This document shows positions 1 to 10,420 of a DNA stretch of 64,000 nt, piece by piece. Origin of the DNA: Mytilus trossulus (lineage: Eukaryota; Mollusca; Bivalvia; Mytilida; Mytilidae); the NCBI RefSeq assembly GCF_036588685.1, contig NC_086383.1, positions 34,790,171 through 34,854,170 on the forward strand. Reading direction: 5' to 3'. The position numbers and the translations under genes are program-made. A model generated the notes under the pieces. The model did no database searches. It saw only the letters and a program-made list of their open reading frames with translations, and was not told the DNA's origin. Each line of letters begins with the position of its first letter. The stretch's first letter is position 1.

Positions 1-1420
1 ACAGGACACCGTCCAGAATACACAAGACATTGTTCAGAATTCGATCCGATACAGCAGAATCTGTCACGACATAGCCACGATAGTAATCCGACTAGACAAA
101 ATCGGCTGAGTTGCCCCGAATGTTACGGGACGCACCTAACTGTCGGGGTGCTTTGCCGAACTATTCGGAACCTTCCCGACCCGTAGGAACCTGTTACGAA
201 CTAAAAAGACTGCGTTCAGACAATGATAGGACATTCCAGATAATTGAGGATACTAATCCGACTTTTTTACATTTCGTGTCGTAATGTGGTCTGATCTCAA
301 ACGGGAGCAATAATCGGCAATGTGTGAACCCCGCATAACCACAGTTGTGCGACTGTCGTGTGATAAACACATTGTCGGACGAACCAACATAAACCATTTT
401 GATAAAAAAAAAAATCGTATGCCTGTCGTATGACAATCTCACGACTGTCGCAAGACACACGTGAAACAGTCGCACGATTGTCTCACGAATGCCAAATGTC
501 GTACGATGCGCGCGCACACCATTGATTGTCTGTCGTACGACTGTGGTACATTCGTCGTGCAACATATTTTCGTTTAATTTAGAAGAATACAATTAGGCGG
601 GAATGAATGTTTGAAAAAACATACCGTCTGCCGTTTAAAAAGAATGCATATTCTAACAAAACGAATACGCTTTGTCCTGCAGAATAGGTGCCTTGTCGGA
701 CTCGAACAAGAGCAAAATATGGTCCTGTTAGCGTTGATTAGAACCCGTAAACAGTATATAAATAGCCAGCAGCGACACGCACGACGTGGTTGGTTAGACC
801 ATGGATCGAACGGCGCCTGATGTTTGGGCAGTATAGTACACTATAGTTCAAATTCGCTGAACAATTATAAAATAAACTACTTGTTATACGAAAAACGTCG
901 TTTACTTGGACCGAACTTATATTTACACCAACCATTAATGAAAGCAAATGGCAAATGATACGCAATAAATCGGGCCTTCTTTCTATTCTAGTAGTTCGGA
1001 GTCAAACGCGAGAGTGACCCACGACGGTTGTGCGACAGTCGTACGACAGTGTCACAAAAGTGTCACAACAGTTACACGAAAGTAACACGCGCATCCAATG
1101 ACATGAAAACCTAAAAAAAAAAAAAAAGCCCCAAACAACTCATGATTGTCGTACGACTTTCGCACGACCGACTTGCCACAAACCCACGACAATACAATTA
1201 CAATTTTTTTTTTCTGTCGTGTACCCATCGTGAAACCATCGTGGACATGTCGTAGCTGATGTGACCACTCACAATATTTTTTTGTCATTTTGCACGGTGA
1301 CAGTGCCACGACAACTATTTTATAGATCTTCCACGACAAAAAATCACATGATCTGTTGTGACCGGGGCTTTTTACATGTAGACAAATATTTGTAAAATTC
1401 GATCGTTTCTTGGAAAAAGA
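1..1420. repeat. Unclassified repeat block rich in GTCGTACGAC-like palindromes
   Basis: No credible coding sequence is visible. Two stretches, about 343-575 and 1020-1360, are dense in short palindromic words built on GTCG/CGAC (GTCGTACGAC and variants). The flanking unit at 1-260 has a different, higher-GC composition. A TATA-like site and an AATAAA lie between them. The block looks like old mobile DNA, but I cannot name the family and see no clean terminal repeats. Confidence 0.4.
755..876 (+). promoter_or_regulatory. TATA box to AATAAA pair, possibly from a solo LTR
   Basis: TATATAAA at 755-762 is followed by AATAAA at 871-876, about 110 bases later, with no open reading frame of note between them. 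A promoter followed this closely by a poly(A) signal is typical of a retrotransposon LTR. No flanking duplication, primer-binding site or second LTR was found, so the solo-LTR reading is only a suggestion. Confidence 0.25.
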
Positions 1421-1662
1421 GAGGGATAAATATAAAGATAAAATGGAATTTGTAAACATTGTTATATATATATATGCGTTTTGTTTAAATATACTTTTTC
1501 ACTTTTTTGGTCTTTTGGAAAATGTTGTTTGTGCTGTTTTTAGACCCTTCTACAACGAAATTTGTTTTACATTCACACGTATAAAAATTGCGGTTTTTAT
1601 CCAATGCAATCATAGGTTTGAACGTAGTTTTCAATTTAGACTCGTTTATATATATATATATA

Positions 1663-1830
1663 CACAACTCGTCTAAACATCAACCCAACAATGTTAGATC
1701 TGTAAATTTGCTTTCGCAAATTTTTGGTTCTTCCCTCGCCGGGATTCGAACCCATGCTACTGTGATATCGTGACACCAAATCGCCTGCACTGCAGCCGTC
1801 CCGCTAGACCACACGACCACCTGGGCTCTC
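1663..1830 (-). mobile_element. tRNA-derived SINE
   Basis: Read on the minus strand, an A-box-like GTGGTCTAGCGGG (1800-1812) is followed by a good B box, GGGTTCGAATCCC (1741-1753), and then an AT-rich tail. The spacing and order are those of a pol III internal promoter in a tRNA-derived SINE. The element lies inside the left arm of the foldback element. Confidence 0.7.
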
Positions 1831-2010
1831 AAAAAAGTGCTAACGGTGGCCATATGTTACCTTTCCACGTCAGTTTTAATCTAGCGGCGTACTACAGTAC
1901 ATGATATATAAGGCATGAAGATGTTATTGTTACAGATCAGCTAAATTATCTATAGTAAAGGATCCTACAAATTAATGTAAGATACAGTCACAGAAAATAA
2001 TTATATTCAT

Positions 2011-2094
2011 AAGTACGTCTGAGTCAGTGACAACCCTACAACAGATGGATACATATCCATCTGTTGTAGGGTTGTCACTGACTCAGACGTACTT
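2011..2094. repeat. Perfect 41-bp-arm palindrome
   Basis: Bases 2011-2051 and 2054-2094 are exact reverse complements separated by two bases. They begin AAGTACGTCTGAG and end in the mirror of it. The sequence would form a 41-bp hairpin or cruciform and is the centre of the larger foldback element. Confidence 0.9.
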
Positions 2095-2493
2095 ATATAT
2101 ATATATATATATATATAAACGAGTCTAAATTGAAAACTACGTTCAAACCTATGACTGCGTTGGATAAAAACCGCAATTTTTATACGTGTGCATGTCAAAC
2201 AAATTTCGTTGTAGAAGGGTCTAAAAACAGCACAAACAACATTTTCCAAAAGACCAAAAGAGTGAAAAAGTATATTTAAACAAAACGCATTTGACTAACA
2301 GGTCGAACAACTGATGTTCTTTAACCCTGCTGACTGCCATTGGCGATTGCCAAATAAAATTGATCACAGGTTGTAACAAAATGGATCTTATTATAAATTT
2401 AATACGTCACAGAAAAAAAATTGTTAACTTGTGGACAGGATGTTGTGCCACAAACATTCGGTGTCAATATTTCTTTAGTACACCATATCCGGA

Positions 2494-2650
2494 TATATAT
2501 AACATTGTTGGGTTGATGAACCCAACAATGTTAGATCTGTAAATTTGCATAGAGTCTAAATTGAAAACTACGTTCAAACCTATGATTGCGTTGGATAAAA
2601 CCGCAATTTTTATACGTGTGCATGTCAAACAAATTTCGTTGTATATATAT
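2494..2650 (+). repeat. Third partial copy of the foldback arm
   Basis: From about 2545 to 2643 the sequence repeats the right arm of the foldback element (starting GAGTCTAAATTGAAAACTACG without the final bases of the arm) and ends in a (TA)n run. The stretch before it, 2494-2545, contains two inverted copies of AACATTGTTGGGTT around a GATG spacer, and resembles the SINE tail at 1680-1710. Confidence 0.6.
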
Positions 2651-2759
2651 ATATAAAACGTCTGAATAACCTTAAACATCGGGGCAACAAAAGAAAAGAC
2701 ATTGATAAAGGTTTTTCTCGTGCTAACAACATCAGCCGAGATGAGATTTTACAATATAA

Positions 2760-3057
2760 GGGAGCTACGGTAACCATTTGATTTTTATGGGGGGGGGGGG
2801 GGGGGGGGGGGTGAAATTTGAAAAAAATAGGCAGGACAGGAGTTTTGATTAAAAAAAAAGGCAGGATGAGACACTTGCAAAAAAAAGTCAAGATGACAAT
2901 TTATGTAAAAAAAGTCAGGAGACACTAAAAAAAAAAAGCAGGACCGGATAGAGTGAAAAATAAAAAGGCAGGTCAGAGATTACAACTAAAAAAAAATGCA
3001 GGACAAAATTTTTCATCCTAGCCCCCCCCACCCAATAAAAATCAAAGGGTAGCTCCC
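2760..3057. mobile_element. PIF/Harbinger-like MITE with TAA target duplication
   Basis: The 298-bp insert has imperfect terminal inverted repeats of about 35 bp starting GGGAGCTAC and running through a TTTGATTTTTAT segment into a G/C homopolymer. It is flanked by TAA at 2757-2759 and 3058-3060, a duplication size typical of PIF/Harbinger elements. Inside are about eight degenerate A-rich units ending in GGCAGGA-like sequence. A poly(G) run lies just inside the left end. Confidence 0.7.
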
Positions 3058-3437
3058 TAAAGACAAAAAGATCCACAAGAGGGTGCCTTTTGTGTTGACT
3101 TACCATCAAAAATTTGACAACTTATCTCACCTTATCCGCGAAAATTGGAAAGAGATCGAAAAACATTCTAAACTATCCAAGATCTTTCCCGAGCCACCTG
3201 TACAGCTTTCCGTAGGCCCAAAAGCCTTAAAGACATGCTGGTGAGAGCTGATTTATCCTCTCAAGCAGGCTCTTCATCTTTGGGCTCTTGCAAGGGTTGC
3301 AGAAACAAACGATGTCTGACTTGCAAGCAAATACTGGATACCCAGACTTTTAACAGTCACTCCACTGGCACAGAATACACCATATTTTGCAATGTTAATT
3401 GCAAGACTTCAAATGTTGTGTATCTCTTACAGTGTAA

Positions 3438-3657
3438 TAAAATTAACGGTACCAATTTTCTTGCACCAGATGCGCATTTCGACAATACATGTCTCTTCAG
3501 TGATGCTCGTGGCCAAAATATTTGAAATCCAAAGCTTATATAAAAGGTGAAGAGCTATTATCCAAAAGGTCCAAAAAGTATAGCCAAATCCGTGAAAGGA
3601 ATCAGAGCTTTGCACGAGGGAGATACATTCCTTAATTTATAATAATTTATAATATTT
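3438..3657 (+). mobile_element. SINE-like insertion with 5-bp duplication
   Basis: This 220-bp segment interrupts the Penelope-like reading frame and is flanked by TGTAA at 3433-3437 and 3658-3662. Its core (about 3465-3600) aligns with the reverse complement of the element at 49622-49840, sharing words such as GGTCCAAAAAG / AGTCCAAAAAG and GAAGAGC. The two copies appear to belong to separate, anciently related families. Confidence 0.65.
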
Positions 3658-3775
3658 TGTAACAGCAAATGTGGTAAACAGTATGTTGGCGAATCAGAAC
3701 ATGCAGCCGTTTCACAAACGAATGAACGGCCATCGTAGCGACTACCAATGCAAGCCAGACCTGTATCAGTGCAAA

Positions 3776-5495
3776 ATTAGAACGAACTATAATATTAGTT
3801 GAATAAATGTACGTTTAAGTCCGACTAACCTTTTTTGTGGACAGAGTGGATTTAGCAAACCCTAGAACTTTATAACAGCTATGGATGAAGCTCCTCTGTT
3901 CAAAATGTACGTATACATGTAATAATCCATGTTTATGGAATGGACTGAAATATAATACGTATAATTACATTTTGTCACGCAGTAATATAAAATATCAAAT
4001 GATATACGGTGACGACCTGTCAAAAGTTGCTGTATGCTGGTCTGTGGAATTTTGAGTGAGGAAAACGGGGATTTATGATTTCATCTTTTGCAAAAAAAAC
4101 TGTATATAGGTTGCACTAGATTGTTGTACGAAAAGTATGTGCGCCTATTTTGTTGAAGGTCTTTAAAGGTTTATTGCTGTAAATGTTCTATTTATTGGTC
4201 TCCTAAACTTTTGCTCTAAGTTAAACGTTTTTTTTCTAGGAAATTATCGTATACACTGATACGACATCCGATATATTTGTGTTAAATATCTGCCGAGCAC
4301 GTTGATTGATATATCCCAAATAGGGCAAAAGTGTTTTTTTTTAATTTGACAAATTGTCCGAATGTTAACCCAATTTATATCTAGGAATTATAAAGCTCAG
4401 GCTTCGACAAACGTTAGTATGGTGGTAAAATTTGGATGTTATTTAACGATCCTTTTTGTCGGCGCATGCGCTCTATTGTGTGTCCATGTAGTGAATGTAT
4501 ATAATTTGATTTTTTGGAAAATCAAAATGGTAATTTTTGTGACAAGTACATAAATTTTCAATAAAAAGACATTATATCTGGTCTTGGCATTGGCTATAAT
4601 TCTTTGTAAAATAGTGTTCAATGAATCCGAATTTTGAAATTGAAGATAGACATTTGGGCTATTTTTCCGCCTGATCGAAAATATTCTCATTTAATGCGAC
4701 CGGGACTCATTTCTGGATCTATCTTCATTAGGAACACTTAACGCCAAATATTTAAAAGTCGATTTTTTTTAAGAACTGAAACAGTTAAAGAGCTTACTAG
4801 GACCAAAAAGAACATTAAAAATTCAAGCTTTCTTTATCATTACCCAACATTTACCTTTAATCTATTTATATCAAAGAACTATTTTAAAACTATGTCACCG
4901 CAACGAATAATTTTATTCCATTTTAATGTAAATGTACTTCAAGCAGTAAACAGAGAAATAATAAGGGAGTTTATGGTTCGCCTTGGTTTACTCCTTAAAA
5001 GAAATGTAAAACATATCCGATATAATTGCAATACACTTGGATCCGAAATATTCTGGTGACTTTGAATAGATCAGAATTAATATTACTAAGAAATTACTAT
5101 ACTTTGGTTTTCTCTATTTTAAAAATTGTAAAATGTAAAAATGTTTGAATTTTTAAAATATTTTTTTTCCCAAGTCTTTTTAAAGGAAATTTCGTCAGCA
5201 TACCGATTTTGACCTTTTAAATAAATCAAAATTAATAAATGATCCAACCCCCTGAATGTTCATTGAAATTGCTGTGCCAAACATATAATTGTAGCAAGAC
5301 TGCTAATCGATATTACATCTATGTTGAATTAAAAAATATAGAATTATACATATGAAATACTACAAACCAAAAAACATATTCATTACAAGTAAACAAGGTT
5401 ATGCATAAATGTACATGTATGAAAAGGCTATGCTGTAATGTAATATAAGGAAGTTAATAATGTAAGAATGTGTAGGAGTTTCCGCTCGACAGAAT
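3776..5495. other. No gene recognised
   Basis: AT-rich sequence upstream of the small secreted-peptide gene. Open frames here are short and have no recognisable domain or signal peptide supported by splice sites. No clear repeat structure was found. Confidence 0.5.
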
Positions 5496-5500
5496 TAAGG

Positions 5501-5552
5501 TATAAAAATGAAATGATGGAAATATTCTATCACTGTTCTGCTAACTTAGTAG
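5501..5552 (+). promoter_or_regulatory. TATA box and noncoding first exon of the secreted-peptide gene
   Basis: TATAAAAA begins at 5501. An initiator-like TCACTG about 29 bases downstream is a plausible start of transcription. The short leader ends at AG|GTAAGT (5552/5553). The next acceptor, TTTTATAG, ends at 5805, giving an intron of about 250 bases in the 5' untranslated region before the coding exon. Confidence 0.6.
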
Positions 5553-5828
5553 GTAAGTAAGTCTTTTTCTAAAAGGTTGGAAAAGGGCTAAGAATATTTT
5601 GAAGCAATCGTGAAACATAACTTTAACTATAGATGTAGGGACATTCTTTTATTATATTCAGTTTTTAAGTTAAACTTATTTGAATACATATACTATCAAA
5701 AATAAAATAAACTTTAAAGAAAGAAAGAAAAAATAATAGATTTGTACAAATAAATTGATTTCTTACTTACTATAAATGAGTTAATAAAACTATTATTTTT
5801 TATAGGTTGAGTCCAAAAAAATTTCAAA

Positions 5829-6806
5829 ATGAACAAGTCAATTTTGTTGGTACTCATTCCCTGTCTCGTCGCCTTTGTCGTGGTTCAATCCCAGATGCAC
5901 TCAGGATACCAGATGACAGGTGCTTACCCATATTACTACGCAAACCAACTGGGTGCATACCAGCAACAGACTGGATTATACAACACCGGAAATGCTCTAA
6001 CAGCACAAGCCCAGAATGCAAAACTTCTGAACTACTGTAAGTATCAATTTTTGCATATTTTTGTTGTTTAAATAGTTTTAATATAACCGTGTTACACATG
6101 TGTTTATCAATGTACATACTAGGAAGTGTTATCTACACGTTCAATTAGCAAAGAATTTTGTTGAAACCCGGTTACCGGTGTTGGAATCTAAAGGACAATC
6201 TTGAATTTGCATTTATGTTATAAATATGCTTTTCTTCCATGACGAAGGCTTAATTAAAGATGAGGAAAACTAATAAACATATCATTTCTTTGCTGCTTTT
6301 TTTTATAGAACGAAAACTGAAAAAATAACTAGTAAAACATTAATATTTTGCATTATGTTTTGATATTTAAATATTCAGACCCGGGAGCCTTTATTGTCCA
6401 AAATTCGTTTCGGGTTCATTAAAATTTGAACCGTTCCCGTTATTATAAACTCTTCGATCCGAGTTTCGATATCTATAAAGAATGCTCCTCCTCTATTAAT
6501 AACCTTATTGATTTTTATATGTTTCTAAGGCTAAACATTAATTGGTCTATCACTAGTTTGATACACTAGAAAAATAAACAAAGTCATTCGTTGTGCCCTT
6601 GATTGCTTGCTGTTCAATGTGAGCCAAGGTTCCGTAATGAAGACCGTACTTTGACGTATATTGGTGTACTTTAACATGGAGAGTTGTCTCATTAACACTC
6701 AAATCACATCTCATTATATCTATTTATGCATATATTTCTCCTTTCAGTATTCGGATTCTTGCTTCTCCTCCAGTTCACCAATGCCACAGGAAACAGAATC
6801 GGATAA
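5829..6806 (+). CDS. Small secreted Tyr/Gln-rich peptide, 88 aa
   Basis: The function is not recognised. Coding exons are 5829-6036 and 6748-6806, joined in phase 1 (donor GTAAGT, acceptor CTTTCAG). The ATG is in context AAAATGAA. Residues 1-21 form a clear signal peptide (MNKSILLVLIPC..., cleavage likely before QMHSG). The mature part is rich in Tyr, Gln, Gly and Asn (AYPYYY, YQQQTGLY) and has no cysteine. Residues 69-79 are strongly hydrophobic, and an NAT glycosylation site follows. The stop lies three bases before a further donor (6810). The 3' untranslated region continues in an exon starting at 7525 with AATAAA at 7582. A GPI-anchored, membrane-active or structural (shell or byssus) role is possible but not shown. 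The gene structure is better supported than any function. Confidence 0.75.
6592..6722 (+). repeat. R1 fragment in intron
   Basis: Diverged 3' half of repeat R1 (GCTTGCTGTTCAATGTGAGC ... GAGAGTTGTCTCATTAACACT) just before the third exon of the secreted-peptide gene. Confidence 0.7.
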
Positions 6807-7001
6807 TATGTAAGTTAAGCAATTATGTATGTTATAGTTTTGTACCTGATAACTCTTTTTGTGTGAAAACACTGTCAAACATACAAACATACTATCCACA
6901 CTGATCTGTGTCCACACTTATAGTTTTGCAAATTTATTTTAAAGAATAAGTGACAACGATCTTTGCGGTAAAATCAATACAGATAGGCAGAAAATATGTT
7001 A

Positions 7002-7175
7002 CTGTGAAACCTGGCTAAACCGAATCATGCATAAATCAAAACCTATATAAACCAAACATTAACCAATCACGTTATATCAAATTGTATGCGTTGTGAATTT
7101 GATAAATCCAAACATCGGCCAAAACCGCACAAAATCTAGAATCCCAAAGAGGTTCGGTTTAAACAGGTTTTACTG
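7002..7175. mobile_element. 174-bp MITE in a 3' UTR intron
   Basis: The ends are imperfect inverted repeats (CTGTGAAACCTGGCTAAACC against CAGTAAAACCTGTTTAAACC), bounded by TA on both sides. The interior contains several AAACC/CCAAAC words. It sits in the intron between the stop-codon exon and the last exon of the secreted-peptide gene. Confidence 0.6.
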
Positions 7176-7581
7176 TATTTGGTCATAACATTTTCACCAT
7201 ATCCGGTCAATGTCGTTCTCTATAACTATGTAATTGTAGTTTTATGAGAAATAAAGTATTCGTATTCGTTAAATATCTCTGTAATAGTATAAGAATTATA
7301 ACCAGTTTGGAGCTCTGTAATTTTTTCTTTGCAATTGTAAAGAAAATATGACAAAACTAATAAGGAATAATGTTTTACGGGAGCGGGATAACTTCAATAA
7401 GGCGGACTTTGTATTCATGCATTCCATACATAAAAAGTGTAAGGAATAATGAATTTAGAAAATATGTATTTAGGCTTCAGGTTTAATTTAATGTTTGTGT
7501 TAATGATTTTTTTGTCTTTTGCAGGTTTGACGAAGAAGTGGATTTTGCTACTACGGAGCAGTGCTATTATTGGCTAATCTA

Positions 7582-7587
7582 AATAAA
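7582..7587 (+). terminator. Poly(A) signal of the secreted-peptide gene
   Basis: AATAAA, 57 bases into the final exon that starts at 7525 after TTTTGCAG. Confidence 0.65.
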
Positions 7588-7929
7588 AATATAAAATAAT
7601 AATGATCACGGATTTAATTTTTTAATTTTTACATATTTGAATAGTTGCAAATATAAGTAATTACTCTTTTTTTTTTTTATTATAGACTATGTCTGTGTAT
7701 AAGATTGTGCAATCATGAAGTGTTCACATAGAAAGAAATATGTATTGTGTATACTTCCGGAAGCCTAGGGGAGTTGCGTGTAAAATACATGATATCAGCC
7801 AATCATTAAGCAAGTTCTCAACTACATTATATATATCTTTATTCTCATAAACCAAAGTACAATGGTACAGAGACATATACAAATAAATCAACATAGTATA
7901 AATTTTAAATACAAATGTAAAATAGAAAT

Positions 7930-8143
7930 TCTCGTTTTGTTTATATAGATTAGACCGTTGGTTTTCCCGTTTGAATGGTTTTACACTAGTAATTTTGGGG
8001 CCCTTTATAGCTTGTTGTTCGGTGTGAGCCAAGGCTCCGTGTTGAAGGCCTTACTTTAACCTATAATGGTTTAATTTTTAAATTGTTATTTGGATGGAGA
8101 GTTGTCTCATTGGCACTCACACCACATCTTCCTATATCTACAT
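7930..8143 (+). repeat. R1 copy, 3' part
   Basis: Contains the R1 landmarks in order: GACCGTTGGTTTTCCCGTTT, GCTTGTTGTTCGGTGTGAGC, TTGAAGGCC, and the tail GTTGTCTCATTGGCACTCAC followed by CATCTTCCTATATCT. Confidence 0.85.
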
Positions 8144-8150
8144 AAAGTGA

Positions 8151-8716
8151 TTACCCAGGAGATTCTAGGCATTTAATAATAATTCTTATAAACTTGCACA
8201 GATTGTTTAGGACAGACGGGTTGCTACTATTCATTAGACCTTGAAATTTTAAAATATTTGGTCTGTTTATAAAATGATGCTTTAGTAGCAGTTGTCGACT
8301 ATCGTTTATTGCCGAGCATTTTAAAATATAATGGAAATCGTCGCCAATGTCACCGGAATTGCACAAAGTACAAATACGATTTTCTCTCTGAATATTTTGC
8401 CATCTACCAATTTCGATAGGAACTTTTGTGTTCAACGTTCTAAATCTACAAAAAGAAGCAATATTTTTGTCATCTAAAATATCAAAGTAGGTTTCGAAAT
8501 TTATACTATTTTTGAATAATTTATAATTTAGAGCTTTTGGAGAATTCTGTACAGTAGCATATCATGTCTGTCTGAACTGGTCAGTTAATCTTAATTTAAC
8601 AGTATCATACAACCAGTTTTTACTTATAAAATATTTAGAGTTCCATATATTTGATAGTCCACAGTTATCAAGCACACTACATGATTGATGATCCGAGCTT
8701 AATTTTTCTGGCCCAA
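8151..8716 (-). mobile_element. Non-LTR retrotransposon ORF C-terminus, decayed
   Basis: The minus strand encodes the C-terminal region of a LINE-type polyprotein. It runs from a CSVLDNCGLS-like segment, through FCRFRTLNTKVPIEIGRW, to a zinc-knuckle-like CTLC...HYILKC and the end KCLESPG. An in-frame TGA at 8562-8564 stands where the surrounding motif suggests a tryptophan. No reverse transcriptase or endonuclease core is present, so it is a 5'-truncated, inactive copy. Confidence 0.75.
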
Positions 8717-9044
8717 AACTTATTTTGAGAAATAAAATAAAATATAAAGTATTAAATACTTTTAAAACATAATGTCGTTTACGATATATATATATATATC
8801 TATCAATGTATTCTATAGATAAGCTAGGAAATAGATTTCAAGACGTCTCATATAACCTTCTTGGAGCACAGAAAGTCTATAGACACTATCTCCCAAATGT
8901 ACCCGGTTGGTAGAAAACGTTTAAAAATCGCCTTCGTATTTTTGACATACATTGTACTACACGACAATATAAAAATTATCGCAATTGCTTTTTCATTGGG
9001 ATTCTAGTTTCTCAGTTTAAGTGTTCTATGTAGCGTTCTTATAT

Positions 9045-10400
9045 CCCACCTACGATAGTAGAGGGGCATTGTGTTTTCTGGTCTGTGCGTCTGTCCGTTC
9101 GTCTGTCTCTCTTTTAGGTCATGGTAGTTTTTGATAAAGTTGAAGTCCAATCAACTTGAAAGGAGTAGGTCCGGTAAGGGCGGATTTCGGCCTCAATTTC
9201 CAAGTTCATCTAACGAAAGATTTAAGACAATTTCTAAACACTTAGGTGTCTATTTCAATTGATTCAATTAGTTGATATGAAAGATTTTAACTTATTAAGT
9301 AATTAAAAACGCTCTGTTTCAAGCTTACATATGAAAAATCTATCAAATATGCCAAAAATCGTCATTTTTCAGATGATTTTTGTCAAATCGAAAGTGGCCG
9401 CATCCGTGTTCATCCTCAACCTTTATATATATTATGGATTATTATCAAATACAACTTACATTTCAATATTATGAATGAACACGAATGCGGCCACTTTCAT
9501 TTAAGACGGAAACCGTCTACAATTTAACTAAAATGCTACAATTGTGAAGATTTCAGTAATTTAGCATGACTTAATGATGCTAGTACCCGATATATGTGCA
9601 TTGTATTGTAAAAAACAGCCCATATTTATGTAGCAGTAGCTTTCTCCTTTTTAATAAATATATAAACAATTAAATTTTCACAATTTTCTAAAACTGCTAT
9701 ATTTTGTGGCCAAAAAGGGGTCTTACTGAACCTACTCCTTTTGTACATATGTTCCTTATGATATGATCTTTCTAATTTTAAAACCAAATTAGACTTTTGG
9801 CCCCAAATACACGATCCACTGAACATAAAATATGAAAGTGCTAGTTTCAGGTTAAGTTTTTGGTCAATGCAGTTTTTTGATGAAGTTGAGGTCCAATCAA
9901 CATGAAACTTAGTACAAATATTCCTTATGATAGGATCTTTCTAATTTTAAAACCAAATTAGACTTTTGGCCCCAAATACACGATCCACTGAACATAAAAT
10001 ATGAAAGTGCTAGTTTCAGGTTAAGTTTTTGGTCAATGCAGTTTTTTGATGAAGTTGAGGTCCAATCAACATGAAACTTAGTACAAATATTCCTTATGAT
10101 ATGATCTTTCTAATTTTAAAACCAAATTAGACTTTTGGCCCCAAATACACGATCCACTGAACATAAAATATGAAAGTGCTAGTTTCAGGTTAAGTTTTTG
10201 GTCAATGCAGTTTTTTGATGAAGTTGAGGTCCAATCAACATGAAACTTAGTACAAATATTCCTTATGATAGGATCTTTCTAAATTTAAAACCAAATTAGA
10301 CTTTTGGCCCCAAATTTACGATCCACTGAACATAAAAAATTAAAGTGCTAGTTTCAAGTTAAAGTTTTTGGTCAATGTCGTTTTTTGATGAAGTTGAAGG
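9045..10400 (+). repeat. R3 element with internally amplified unit
   Basis: Begins with CCTACGATAGTAGAGGGGCA and continues through GTCTGTCCGTTCGTCTGTC. The inverted copy at 20630-20900 ends with the mirror of the same landmark. The second half is occupied by a 169-bp tandem array. No coding capacity was seen. Confidence 0.75.
9390..9498. repeat. 24-bp inverted repeat
   Basis: GAAAGTGGCCGCATCCGTGT at 9390 is mirrored at 9475-9498 with one mismatch over 24 bases and a 61-base spacer. It lies inside the R3 element. Confidence 0.75.
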
Positions 10401-10420
10401 CCTCGAAATGACAATGTTAA
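9752..10420 (+). repeat. 169-bp tandem array, four units
   Basis: TTCCTTATGAT recurs at 9752, 9921, 10090 and 10259, exactly 169 bases apart each time. Units 1-3 are almost identical; the fourth is more diverged. Units alternate GATATGATC / GATAGGATC, suggesting that a two-unit block was duplicated. Confidence 0.9.

Larger units (their letters stand above)
1475..2290. repeat. Foldback element with ~190-bp outer arms
   Basis: The stretch at about 1480-1650 is repeated in inverted orientation at about 2110-2290 with only scattered mismatches. The arms include the shared words GTTTTCAATTTAGACTCG and AACAACATTTTCCAAAAGAC in their respective orientations. The centre is a perfect 41-bp palindrome at 2011-2094. 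The left arm is interrupted between about 1660 and 2010 by a tRNA-derived SINE and unassigned sequence. (TA)n runs sit at the arm junctions. Confidence 0.75.
2658..3775 (+). mobile_element. Decayed Penelope-like element, linker zinc finger and GIY-YIG part
   Basis: The stretch encodes the end of a Penelope-like element protein. It contains a basic linker (2658-2757), the RVPFVLTYH-type segment that follows the reverse transcriptase (about 3085-3110), a CxxC...CxxC zinc-finger motif (CKGC...CLTC, about 3290-3330), and the GIY-YIG endonuclease start (KCGKQYVGES, about 3675-3705) followed by HKRMNGHRSDY. Two insertions interrupt it, at 2760-3057 and 3438-3657; removing each with one copy of its target duplication restores the frame at both junctions. 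Frame changes near 3205 and 3710 and an in-frame stop show it is dead. The upstream reverse transcriptase core is absent. Confidence 0.75.
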
